8,047 nt of DNA from Mailhella massiliensis (GCF_020741395.1 NZ_DYZA01000021.1:1-8047), one strand, 5' to 3'. Positions 1-7,276 are shown, counted from the first letter of the stretch. Translations and numbers: made by a program. Notes: generated from the sequence alone by a model not told the origin.

Positions 1-130
1 CGTTGAAAACGCCGTACACATCCTCTTTCCCGGCCTTGTGAACATCGCCTTTTTTCCTCGCCGCTTTCTCCCGGGACACCTTTCTTCCCGCCTTTTCCCG
101 GCAGCAGGGGCAGGCTTTCCTTAATTACTT

Positions 131-166
131 AATTAAAGGAAAGGCCCTCCCCCTTCGGGAAGAGCC
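131..166 (-). terminator. Intrinsic terminator, minus strand
   Basis: Read on the minus strand, GGCTCTTCCC (166-157) pairs with GGGGAGGGCC (152-143) around a GAAG loop. This gives a 10-bp stem including two G-U pairs. It is followed by TTTCCTTTAATT, a U-rich but interrupted tail. It lies about 170 bases beyond the stronger terminator next to the LysR gene. It is either a backup terminator or the end of a separate short minus-strand transcript. Confidence 0.65.
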
Positions 167-214
167 GGAATAAATGAAGCGCTCCGGGGCTCCGCACGCC
201 AGAGCTTGGCTGTT

Positions 215-231
215 CCTGCCTTTGGGGCAGG
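215..231. repeat. Small hairpin CCTGCC / GGCAGG
   Basis: CCTGCC (215-220) and GGCAGG (226-231) form a 6-bp stem with a 5-base loop, extendable by wobble pairs. No T-run follows on either strand, so it does not look like a terminator by itself. It is part of the hairpin cluster between the two minus-strand terminators. Confidence 0.5.
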
Positions 232-267
232 GGGGAAGGGAGAAAACGCGCCTTTTCCCTCCAAGTA

Positions 268-302
268 CCGGGAGCTTCCGCAGGAAGGCGGAAACTCCCC
301 GG
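268..302. repeat. Long stem-loop (about 13 bp)
   Basis: TTCCGC (276-281) pairs with GCGGAA (288-293) around the loop AGGAAG. After one C/A mismatch the stem continues with GGGAG (270-274) to CTCCC (295-299). After a bulged C at 300 it closes with CC (268-269) to GG (301-302). Neither side has a T-run, so it is not a standard terminator. It could be a REP-like palindromic repeat or a structured RNA segment; the sequence alone does not decide. Confidence 0.6.
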
Positions 303-328
303 CAGGGCGCACGAAAAGGCGGAGACAG

Positions 329-357
329 AAAAAAGGCGCCCCGAGGGACGGGCCTTT
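329..357 (-). terminator. Intrinsic terminator of the LysR gene
   Basis: On the minus strand AAAGGC (357-352) pairs with GCCTTT (337-332). The 14-base loop can pair further through CCG/CGG. The stem runs into a stretch of six T (334-329). It starts 14 bases beyond the TAG stop of the LysR gene, which fits a monocistronic regulator transcript. Confidence 0.75.
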
Positions 358-370
358 GCGCAGACTCGGA

Positions 371-1279
371 CTAGAATATGTTGTTGTCCTGCTCGCCCAC
401 ATGCTGATAGTAGGCCTTCAGATCGCGGCACAGGCTTTCCAGCACGTCGCGCCGGCTGAAAGAATTGTTCCAGATGAAATAAATGTTATGGGTGGCGAGG
501 GCCATGGTATCCATGTCCAGAATAACGAGGTTCTTCATGGATTCATCGCGCGCGATGCGCTTGGCCAGCCCCAGGGGCACGGCCGCCCAGCCTATGCCGA
601 GGGAAGCCCAGTACATGGCGGCGAGCACGTCGTTCACCTCCCAGTACTGGGAATTGAGCAGGTAGCGCTGGGCGCGGGAGCTGTTGAACACTATCTGCCT
701 CTCCTCAGCCAAGTCATCCATATTCACATGTTTTTTCCGCCCCAGTGAAGAATGACGCGAGGCCACGAGGCAGTAACGCATCTGCCCGAGGCACATCATC
801 TCGCAGTTTTTCTTTATCTCCGGCAGCTGCCCCAGCACCACGCCTATATGCGCTTTGCCCTCGCTTACCTGATTCCACACCTCATCCAGAGAGATGATGA
901 GGAAACTCCCGCTCACAAAGGGGTAACGCTCCGAAAGAGATGCTATCCCCTCGGAAATACCCTGAAAGGGGATGCCGTGGCAGATCACGATGTTCAGCCG
1001 CACCGCGTCGCCCTTGTACTGGGCCACGGCGCAGGAATCGAAACGGTGGCTCTGCCTGAGCACGGCATAGGCTTCGGGCAGGAGCGCCTTGCCCGCTTCC
1101 GTGAGTATGGGCGAGCGGGAAGAGCGGTCGAAAAGCTCCAGCCCGAGGCTGTCTTCCAGCATGGCAATGTGCGTGCTCACCACCGACTGAGCCCTGCCCA
1201 TGGCCCTGCCCGCAGCAGAAAACGAGCCTTTTTCCGCCGCTGCGATGAAGGCGCGCAGTTGTTCTATGGTCCAGTTCAC
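371..1279 (-). CDS. LysR-type transcriptional regulator, divergent to the RND efflux operon
   Basis: This 302-residue protein has the full length and layout of the LysR family. A winged helix-turn-helix occupies residues 1-60, including the conserved segments EQLRAF, GSFSAAG, LGLELFDR and LTEAGKALL. A linker helix follows at about 60-88, then a periplasmic-binding-protein-like effector domain from about 92 to 300. The start is GTG at 1279-1277, preceded by GGGGAGGG with short spacing. An in-frame TAG a few codons upstream excludes a longer form. A nearby ATG is out of frame. The gene is divergent to the three-gene pump operon, so control of that operon, and of itself, is the natural inference; MexT with mexEF-oprN is a known LysR/RND precedent. 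The ligand cannot be told from sequence. Confidence 0.93.
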   Translation of the reverse strand: MNWTIEQLRAFIAAAEKGSFSAAGRAMGRAQSVVSTHIAMLEDSLGLELFDRSSRSPILTEAGKALLPEAYAVLRQSHRFDSCAVAQYKGDAVRLNIVICHGIPFQGISEGIASLSERYPFVSGSFLIISLDEVWNQVSEGKAHIGVVLGQLPEIKKNCEMMCLGQMRYCLVASRHSSLGRKKHVNMDDLAEERQIVFNSSRAQRYLLNSQYWEVNDVLAAMYWASLGIGWAAVPLGLAKRIARDESMKNLVILDMDTMALATHNIYFIWNNSFSRRDVLESLCRDLKAYYQHVGEQDNNIF

Positions 1280-1315
1280 ATTCCCTCCCCAATGAAAACA
1301 TAGCTAGCTTTTTGT

Positions 1316-1339
1316 ATCAAAATCTTGATGCTTCTTGAT
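1316..1339. repeat. TCTTGAT direct repeats and overlapping inverted repeat at the LysR gene start of transcription
   Basis: TCTTGAT occurs at 1323-1329 and 1333-1339, ten bases apart, about one helical turn. The first copy is also the right half of a perfect inverted repeat ATCAA-AATC-TTGAT (1316-1329). These lie just downstream of the predicted -10 box of the LysR gene, around its inferred transcription start near 1335. They may be an operator or simply an AT-rich leader. No function is shown. Confidence 0.4.
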
Positions 1340-1341
1340 TT

Positions 1342-1370
1342 TTTATAACAAGAAATATACGGTATGTCCA
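1342..1370 (-). promoter_or_regulatory. Predicted sigma70-like promoter of the LysR gene
   Basis: On the minus strand, TGGACA (1370-1365, 5 of 6 matches to the -35 consensus) is followed after exactly 17 bases by TATAAA (1347-1342, 5 of 6 to the -10 consensus). Transcription would start near 1335 and give a leader of about 55 bases. The -35 box lies inside the palindrome at 1363-1379, so a protein bound there would block this promoter. Confidence 0.65.
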
Positions 1371-1379
1371 CACGACATA
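1363..1379. promoter_or_regulatory. Candidate LysR operator palindrome
   Basis: TATGTC-CACAC-GACATA is a perfect inverted repeat with 6-base arms and a 5-base centre. It contains the T-N11-A pattern (T1365, A1377) typical of LysR boxes. It overlaps the -35 box of the LysR gene. Its centre is about 100 bp upstream of the inferred operon start. Binding by the adjacent LysR protein is inferred, not shown. Confidence 0.55.
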
Positions 1380-1388
1380 TTTGATGAA

Positions 1389-1421
1389 TACCCACCGTAA
1401 AAAACGGTTTTCCCCAGGGTA
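1389..1421. promoter_or_regulatory. Nested inverted repeats upstream of the efflux promoter
   Basis: The inner repeat is ACCGT-AAAAA-ACGGT (1394-1408). The outer arms TACCC (1389-1393) and GGGTA (1417-1421) flank it, flush on the left and eight bases away on the right. The inner centre is about 70 bp upstream of the inferred operon start and 30 bp, close to three helical turns, from the centre of the palindrome at 1363-1379. This could be a second regulator site. As an RNA hairpin it would be weak and lies outside both predicted leaders. Confidence 0.4.
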
Positions 1422-1435
1422 CGACAGGATCTTTT

Positions 1436-1464
1436 TTGAGTATTTTTTGGAGATTTTCTATAAT
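1436..1464 (+). promoter_or_regulatory. Predicted sigma70-like promoter of the efflux operon
   Basis: TTGAGT (1436-1441) and a perfect TATAAT (1459-1464) are separated by 17 bases. Transcription would start near 1471, leaving a leader of about 35 bases. AGGAG (1495-1499) is placed six bases before the first ATG. The -35 box matches consensus only at TTGA, which fits a promoter that gains strength from an activator, though this is inference. Confidence 0.7.
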
Positions 1465-1505
1465 TTTCAACATATTGAACATCATAAAGGATACAGGAGC
1501 TCTTT

Positions 1506-2912
1506 ATGATCAAAATGCTGTCGCTTCTTGCCCCGGCCCTCATGCTGATCCTTTCGGGGTGCAGCCTCGCCCCGGATTATCAGCGCCCGGAAATGGACAT
1601 TCCCCAGACGTGGGAAGAGTCGCAGTCGCAGGCTCTCCAGACGAAATGGTGGGAACGCTTCCATGATGAAACGCTGAATGCGCTGGTGGAAGAAGCGCTT
1701 CAAAACAACAGGAACATCGCCCAGGCCATGGCCAATGTGGAACAGGCTCAGGCCGGGCTCGGTATCGCCCGCGATGCGCTCTTGCCCGTGCCTTCCGTTT
1801 CTGCGGAAGGTTCGCGCACCATGGCGCGTTCCTCCACCTCGCCCACGGCCCTGCAACGCGGCGGCAAGAATACGAACACCTTCGCCGGTGCGCTCGCCGC
1901 AAGCTGGACGCTGGACTTCTGGGGCAAATACTGGAACGCCGCCGAATCGGCCCGCTCCACCCTGGTGGCCACGGAAGCCGCGCGCGACAACGTGATCCTC
2001 ACCGTGGCGGCAAGCACCGTGGAATCCTATTTCTGGCTGAGCGCCTACACCTGGCAGGAAGAAATCGCGCAGGATGTTCTGAAAAACCGCGAGGACTCCC
2101 TGAAGATCTACCAAAACCGCTTCGATAACGGCCAGATCAGCGACCTCGATATCCTGAGCATACGCGCCAATGTGGAAACGGCCCGCAACGCCCTGGCCAC
2201 GGCCCGCATAGCCAAGAACGCGGCCGAAACCTCCCTTGCCGTGCTTCTCGGCCGCTCGCCTGCGGAAATCCTGAAGAAGAACGGCATCACGGCGAAGCCT
2301 TCCCTCATGAAGTCACTGGACAAGACGCCCGCCCTGCCTTCCGGCATCCCCTCCCAGCTTCTGGAACAGCGGCCCGACATACGCCAGGCCGAAGCCAATC
2401 TCCAGGCTGCCAACTACGACATAGGCACGGCGAGAGCCTCCTTCTTCCCCTCCTTCTCCCTCACGGGACTTCTCGGCGGGGCGAGCCTTGAGCTCAACGA
2501 ACTTCTCAGAAGCTCCAACCAGTATGCGAACCTCGGCGGGGCCATAAGCCTGCCGCTCAACTTCTGGACCATCAAGCGCACCGTGGACAGCTCCGAAGCC
2601 GCCAAGAAGGCCGCCGTGGCCACCTATGAGCTTACAGTGCAGAACGCCTTCAAGGACGTGCGCGACGCGCTGGTTTCCCAGCTTGAATACGCCAACTCCG
2701 TGAGCGCGCTCACCCGCCAGGTGGATTATCTTTCCCGCGCCGTCATGCACGCGCGTGCCCGTTACGACAACGGCTTCGCCTCCTACCTTGACCTGCTCAC
2801 TGCGGAAAGCAATCTCTTCACCGCACAGCAGTCCCTTGCCGCGGCCCATGCCAACCATCTCGTGAGCATCGCCGAAGTCTGCCTTGCCCTCGGCGGCGGC
2901 TGGCAGGAATAA
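1506..2912 (+). CDS. Outer-membrane efflux channel lipoprotein, OprM/NodT family
   Basis: This 468-residue protein forms the outer-membrane and periplasmic exit tunnel of a tripartite RND pump, acting as a trimer in the family. The N-terminus is a lipoprotein signal with lipobox LSGC, so Cys19 should be lipidated. Two outer-membrane efflux protein repeats follow, about residues 60-245 and 270-460. Family hallmarks visible are DFWGKY, LGRSPAE, the RPDI motif at 289-292 followed by QAEANL, and ARARYDNGFASYLDLL near the C-terminus. Length matches OprM-type channels. AGGAG six bases upstream supports the ATG. It is first in the operon, with a 39-base gap to the adaptor gene. Channel genes are more often last or absent in such operons. 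Confidence 0.93.
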   Translation: MIKMLSLLAPALMLILSGCSLAPDYQRPEMDIPQTWEESQSQALQTKWWERFHDETLNALVEEALQNNRNIAQAMANVEQAQAGLGIARDALLPVPSVSAEGSRTMARSSTSPTALQRGGKNTNTFAGALAASWTLDFWGKYWNAAESARSTLVATEAARDNVILTVAASTVESYFWLSAYTWQEEIAQDVLKNREDSLKIYQNRFDNGQISDLDILSIRANVETARNALATARIAKNAAETSLAVLLGRSPAEILKKNGITAKPSLMKSLDKTPALPSGIPSQLLEQRPDIRQAEANLQAANYDIGTARASFFPSFSLTGLLGGASLELNELLRSSNQYANLGGAISLPLNFWTIKRTVDSSEAAKKAAVATYELTVQNAFKDVRDALVSQLEYANSVSALTRQVDYLSRAVMHARARYDNGFASYLDLLTAESNLFTAQQSLAAAHANHLVSIAEVCLALGGGWQE

Positions 2913-2951
2913 CAAGCTATCACCACTCCATATATTAAGGAGCAGAACATA

Positions 2952-4145
2952 ATGGCCAGACTCCATATTTTCGCGCCCGCCCTGTTGGCGCTTCCCCTCC
3001 TTCTTGCAGGCTGCGACCAGCTGAGCGGCCTTGTCTCCAAAAAGGAATCCGCCCAGGCCCCCCAGGAGCGTGTGGTGCGCGTGACCTGCGTGGAACTGAC
3101 GCCTCACAAGGTGGACATTCAGCGCGAGCTCACGGGCCGTACGAGTTCCTACCGATGGGCCGAAGTGCGCCCGGAAGTGGGCGGCATCCTGAAGGAGCGC
3201 TGCTTCACCGAAGGCTCCCTCGTCAAGGAAGGCGACGTGCTCTACCGCATCGAGCCCGACACTTACAAGGCCGCGCTGGACAAGGCCCGCGCCGACCTAG
3301 CAAGCGCCGAGGCCAACCTCAACGTGACTAAGCTGCGCGAACGCCGCACCGCCAGCATGCTCAAGACAAAGTCCGTAAGCCAGCAGGACTACGACGACGT
3401 GAAGGCCACCCTGCGCCAGGCCCAGGCTTCCGTGCAGGCCTGCAAGGCGGCCGTGGACTCGGCGGAGATCAATTACCGCCGCACCGAGGTGCGCGCGCCC
3501 ATCAGCGGCCGCATCACCCTCAGTAACTACACCGTGGGCGCGCTGCTCACCGCAAGCCAGGCTTCGCCGCTCGCCACCATCTACCAGACCGACCCTGTGT
3601 ATGTGGAGGTTTCCCAGTCCACCGACGACCTCTACACGCTCAAGAAGCAGTTTGAGAAGGGTGAAGGCATGAAGAGCGTGGACCCCTCCCACATCAAGGC
3701 CCTGCTCACCATGCACGACGGCGAATATTACCCCTCGGCCGGGCACCTCAACTTCACGGGTGTAAATGTGGACCAGACCACCAACACCATCACCCTGCGT
3801 GCGGAATTCCCCAACCCCGACGAAATGCTCCTGCCCGGCCTGTTCGTGCGCGTGAGCATCGTCATGGGCGAGGACACGCAGGCCATTCTTGCCCCGCAGA
3901 AGGCCGTGCTGCGCGACCTGAAGGGCAAGCCCTACGTCTATGTGCTCAACAAGGACAATGTGGCCGAACGCCGCTTCATTACCATCAGCCACGCCATCGG
4001 CAACGACTGGTATGTGACCGACGGCCTCACTCTCGGCGAGAAAATCGTGCTCAACGGCGTGCACAACGTGCGCAGCGGCATGAAGGTGCAGGAAATCTCC
4101 GAAGAACAGATGAAGGCCGAGCAGGAATCCGGAGGCGCTGAGTAA
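2952..4145 (+). CDS. RND efflux periplasmic adaptor lipoprotein, AcrA/MexA type (HlyD family)
   Basis: This 397-residue membrane fusion protein links the inner-membrane pump to the outer channel. The lipoprotein signal ends in LAGC, so Cys21 is the predicted lipid anchor on the periplasmic face of the inner membrane. The order of parts is typical: first lipoyl half with RPEVGG (about 66-101), alpha-hairpin coiled coil (about 103-172), second lipoyl half with VRAPISGRI (about 180-189), a beta-barrel, and a membrane-proximal domain to about residue 385. AAGGAG nine bases before the ATG sets the start. The stop overlaps the pump start (TAATG), so the two proteins should be translationally coupled. 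Besides the lipobox it carries cysteines at 46, 84 and 164. Confidence 0.94.
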   Translation: MARLHIFAPALLALPLLLAGCDQLSGLVSKKESAQAPQERVVRVTCVELTPHKVDIQRELTGRTSSYRWAEVRPEVGGILKERCFTEGSLVKEGDVLYRIEPDTYKAALDKARADLASAEANLNVTKLRERRTASMLKTKSVSQQDYDDVKATLRQAQASVQACKAAVDSAEINYRRTEVRAPISGRITLSNYTVGALLTASQASPLATIYQTDPVYVEVSQSTDDLYTLKKQFEKGEGMKSVDPSHIKALLTMHDGEYYPSAGHLNFTGVNVDQTTNTITLRAEFPNPDEMLLPGLFVRVSIVMGEDTQAILAPQKAVLRDLKGKPYVYVLNKDNVAERRFITISHAIGNDWYVTDGLTLGEKIVLNGVHNVRSGMKVQEISEEQMKAEQESGGAE

Positions 4146-7100
4146 TGCTTTCCCGTTTCTTCATCCATCACCCCATCTTCGCATGGGTGCTGGCCATAGT
4201 CACCATGCTTTTCGGTGTGCTGGCCATATTCACCATGCCCATATCGCAGTACCCGGAAGTGGCGTCGCCTTCCATACGCATCAACACCCGCTACTCCGGC
4301 GCTTCCCCCACCACCGTGGACCAGACCGTCACGCAGGTCATTGAACAGAACATGACCGGCATCGACAACCTGATCTACATGCAGTCCAAGTCCGACTCCT
4401 CGGGCATGTCCACCATCACCCTCACCTTTGAAGTGGGTACCGACCCCGACGTGGCCCACATGCAGGTGCAGAACAAGGTGCAGCAGGTGCAGTCGCAGCT
4501 GCCCACCGCCGTGCAGAGCTACGGCGTGTCCGTGTCCAAGGGCAACGACAACATGTTCATGGTCATCACCCTCTACTCTCCCGACGACAGTCAGGAGAAC
4601 ATCGACCTTGCCGACTACATCAGCACCAACATCAAGGACGAAATCAGCCGCACCCAGGGCGTGGGCACGGTGCAGGTCTTCGGCGGCAAGTACGTCATGC
4701 GCATCTGGCTCGACCCGGACAAGCTGACCAAGTACAAGCTTACCCCCTCCGACGTGCGCAGCGCCATTTCCGCCCAGAACATGGAAGTGACCGCCGGCCA
4801 GCTCGGCGCCAACATGATCGGGGGCAAGAACGACCAGGCCCTCAACGTCATCATCAAGGCCCAGAGCCTTCTGCGCAACACCACGGAATTTGAAAACGTC
4901 CTCCTGAAGGTGACGGAAGACGGCCAGAGAGTGTTCATCCGCGACGTGGCCCGCGTGGCCATGGGCACGGAACTGGACGGCATCACCACCTACTACAACA
5001 AGCATCCCGCCTCGGGCATAGGCGTCACCCTGGCCCCCGGCGCCAACGGCCTCGAAACTGCAAACCTCGTGAAGGCCAAAATCGAGGAACTTTCCCGCTA
5101 CTTCCCCGACGGTATGACCTATGAGCTGGCCTTCGACACCACCCCCCCCGTCATAGCCTCCATTGAGGAAGTGGTGAAGACGCTGGTGGAAGCCATTATC
5201 CTCGTGTTCCTCGTCATGTGGCTCTTCCTCCAGAGCTTCCGCGCCACCGTCATTCCCACCATCGCCGTGCCCGTCGTACTTCTCGGCACCATGGGCGTAC
5301 TGCTCGCCTTCGGCTACAGCATCAACACCCTGACACTGTTCGCCATGGTGCTCGCCATAGGCCTGCTCGTGGACGACGCCATCGTGGTCGTGGAAAACGT
5401 GGAGCGTGTGATCGAGGAAGAACATCTCGACCCCGTCACAGCCACGGAAAAATCCATGGATCAGATCAGCTCCTCGCTTATCGGCATCGGCGTGGTGCTC
5501 TCCGCCGTGTTTTTGCCCATGGCCTTCATGAGCGGCTCCACGGGTGTGATCTACCGGCAGTTCTCCGTGACTATAGTCTCGGCCATGACGCTCTCCGTGC
5601 TCGTGGCCCTCATCCTCACCCCCTCGCTGTGTGCGAGCATGCTGAAGCCCCACTCCCAGGGAGCGCAGCACGGCTTCTTCGGCTGGTTCAACCGCATGTT
5701 CACCAAGAACCAGCACCGCTACGCGGGCGGCGTGCACGCCCTTGTGCAGCGCGGCGGCAGGCTCATGATCATCTACGTCGCCCTCGTCGCGGGCCTCGGC
5801 CTCGTCTATAAACAGCTGCCCTCCTCCTTCCTGCCTTCGGAAGACCAGGGCGCAGTCATCACCATGCTGCAGATGCCTCCCAACGCTACCCTGGAACAGA
5901 CCAGGGCACAGTTTGAAAAAGTGGCCGACTATGTGCTCAACGATGAAAAAGATATCGTGGAATCCTACATGTTCGTGGCCGGCTATGGCATGGGCGGCGT
6001 GGCGGAAAACACGGGCATGGGTTTTGTAAAGCTCAAGGACTACGATGAACGCACCAGGCCCGGGCAGGACGCGGCCTCCCTGGCCGCCCGCATCCGCCAG
6101 AAGTTCGCGGGCATACTCGACGGCCAGTTCATCGCCTCCATCCCCCCGGCAATCATCTCGCTGGGCATGACCAACGGCTTCACCATGGAACTCCAGGACA
6201 GAGGCGGCGTGGGCCATGAACAGCTGGTGGAAGCGGGCAAGAAGCTCATGGGCGCGGCCTTCGCCAACCCGAGCATCGCCTACATCCGCCCCACGGGCAT
6301 GGACGACATCACCCAATTCAACATCAACCTCGACAACGCCAAGGCCACCAGCATGGGCCTGACCCTCGCGAGCGTGAACTCCGACGTGTCCACCATGCTG
6401 GGCGGCACCTACGTCAACGACTTCGTGCACAACGAGCGCGTGAAGAAGGTGTATGTGCAGGGCGACGCCTCCGTGCGCCGCAATCCCGAAAGCCTGAACC
6501 GCATCCATTTCCGCAACCAGTACGGGGAAATGGTACCCTTCAACGCCGTGTACTCCACCAACTGGACCTTCGGCCCCGCCGTGCTCCAGCGCTACAACGC
6601 CATGCCCGCCCTCGAATATCAGGGCGAACCCGTGCCCGGCGTGGCCTCCGGCATCGCCATGGCCATCATGGAAGAGGAAGTGAGAAAGCTCGGCAAGGAC
6701 TTCGGCATGGAATGGACGGGCCTCTCCTATCAGGAAAAAATGGCCGGTTCCCAGACCACCATGCTGTACACGCTCTCCGTGCTCGTGGTGTTCCTGGCCC
6801 TCGCCGCCCTGTATGAAAGCTGGTCCATCCCCTTTGCCGTGCTGCTCGTCATACCGCTCGGCATCCTCGGCGCCGTGCTCGGCACCTACTTCAAGGAGCT
6901 GACCAACGACGTGTATTTCCAGGTGGGTATTCTGGCCGTCATGGGCCTCTCGTCCAAGAACGCCATCCTCATCGTGGAATTCGCACGAAACCTGAGGGAG
7001 GAAGGACGCAGCCTCATCGACGCCACGGTGGAGGCCTGCCGCCTGCGTCTGCGCCCCATCCTCATGACTTCCCTGGCTTTCGGCCTCGGCGTGCTGCCCA

Positions 7101-7276
7101 TGATGTCCGCCTCGGGCGCGGGCGCCGCCAGCCAGCACGCCGTAGGCACGGCCGTGTTCTGGGGCACCGTGTGCGCCACGGCCCTCGGCATCTTCTTCAT
7201 CCCCACCTTCTTCGTCGTCATCTGCTCCACCACGGAGTGGCTCGGAAAGAAGCTGAAGAGAAAGCCCCGCTACTAA
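4145..7276 (+). CDS. RND inner-membrane multidrug efflux transporter, HAE-1 family (AcrB/MexB type)
   Basis: This 1043-residue proton-driven pump has the usual length of AcrB-type transporters. TM1 is at about 10-30. The first porter domain follows, then the TM2-TM7 cluster (about 338-556), a second porter domain, and TM8-TM12 (about 870-1030). The proton relay is complete: D410 and D411 in LLVDDAIVVVEN, K938 in GLSSKNAILIVEF, and R968 and T975 in RLRPILMTS, matching AcrB D407, D408, K940, R971 and T978. The switch-loop region is present as NTG-containing sequence at about 609-624, but its aromatic side chains differ from AcrB. GGAGG nine bases upstream supports the ATG, which overlaps the adaptor stop by one base. 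Expected substrates are hydrophobic or amphipathic drugs, detergents or bile acids; the real ones cannot be read from sequence. Confidence 0.96.
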   Translation: MLSRFFIHHPIFAWVLAIVTMLFGVLAIFTMPISQYPEVASPSIRINTRYSGASPTTVDQTVTQVIEQNMTGIDNLIYMQSKSDSSGMSTITLTFEVGTDPDVAHMQVQNKVQQVQSQLPTAVQSYGVSVSKGNDNMFMVITLYSPDDSQENIDLADYISTNIKDEISRTQGVGTVQVFGGKYVMRIWLDPDKLTKYKLTPSDVRSAISAQNMEVTAGQLGANMIGGKNDQALNVIIKAQSLLRNTTEFENVLLKVTEDGQRVFIRDVARVAMGTELDGITTYYNKHPASGIGVTLAPGANGLETANLVKAKIEELSRYFPDGMTYELAFDTTPPVIASIEEVVKTLVEAIILVFLVMWLFLQSFRATVIPTIAVPVVLLGTMGVLLAFGYSINTLTLFAMVLAIGLLVDDAIVVVENVERVIEEEHLDPVTATEKSMDQISSSLIGIGVVLSAVFLPMAFMSGSTGVIYRQFSVTIVSAMTLSVLVALILTPSLCASMLKPHSQGAQHGFFGWFNRMFTKNQHRYAGGVHALVQRGGRLMIIYVALVAGLGLVYKQLPSSFLPSEDQGAVITMLQMPPNATLEQTRAQFEKVADYVLNDEKDIVESYMFVAGYGMGGVAENTGMGFVKLKDYDERTRPGQDAASLAARIRQKFAGILDGQFIASIPPAIISLGMTNGFTMELQDRGGVGHEQLVEAGKKLMGAAFANPSIAYIRPTGMDDITQFNINLDNAKATSMGLTLASVNSDVSTMLGGTYVNDFVHNERVKKVYVQGDASVRRNPESLNRIHFRNQYGEMVPFNAVYSTNWTFGPAVLQRYNAMPALEYQGEPVPGVASGIAMAIMEEEVRKLGKDFGMEWTGLSYQEKMAGSQTTMLYTLSVLVVFLALAALYESWSIPFAVLLVIPLGILGAVLGTYFKELTNDVYFQVGILAVMGLSSKNAILIVEFARNLREEGRSLIDATVEACRLRLRPILMTSLAFGLGVLPMMSASGAGAASQHAVGTAVFWGTVCATALGIFFIPTFFVVICSTTEWLGKKLKRKPRY

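Larger units (their letters stand above)
1..370. other. Gene-free, hairpin-rich region downstream of the LysR gene
   Basis: I see no convincing gene here. Two minus-strand intrinsic terminators (329-357 and 131-166) and two further hairpins (268-302 and 215-231) lie in it. At the left edge, the minus strand stays open from about 117 to base 1. It has a possible GTG start at 79-77 and, in another frame, an ATG at 45-43 preceded by GAGGA nine bases upstream. The plus strand is also open from base 2 to a TAA at 122-124. None of these short frames has a recognisable domain, so whether a minus-strand gene starts here and runs off the left edge is undecided. Confidence 0.6.

Noticed and set aside
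1..117. Minus-strand frame running off the left edge (possible GTG at 79 or ATG at 45 in another frame)
   Set aside because: Only 15 to 39 codons are visible, the Lys/Arg-rich reading may just reflect a purine-rich strand, and the plus strand is equally open. Sequence to the left would settle it.
206..748. 180-codon plus-strand open frame overlapping the end of the LysR gene
   Set aside because: Most of it is antisense to the LysR coding sequence and the rest crosses two terminator hairpins; no domain is seen.
1276..1485. 69-codon minus-strand open frame across the divergent promoter region
   Set aside because: No Shine-Dalgarno site precedes its ATG, it covers both predicted promoters and operators, and its composition simply follows the AT-rich spacer.
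3297..4064. 255-codon minus-strand open frame opposite the adaptor gene
   Set aside because: Same antisense mirror pattern, low-complexity His/Gly/Val composition, no ribosome site noted.
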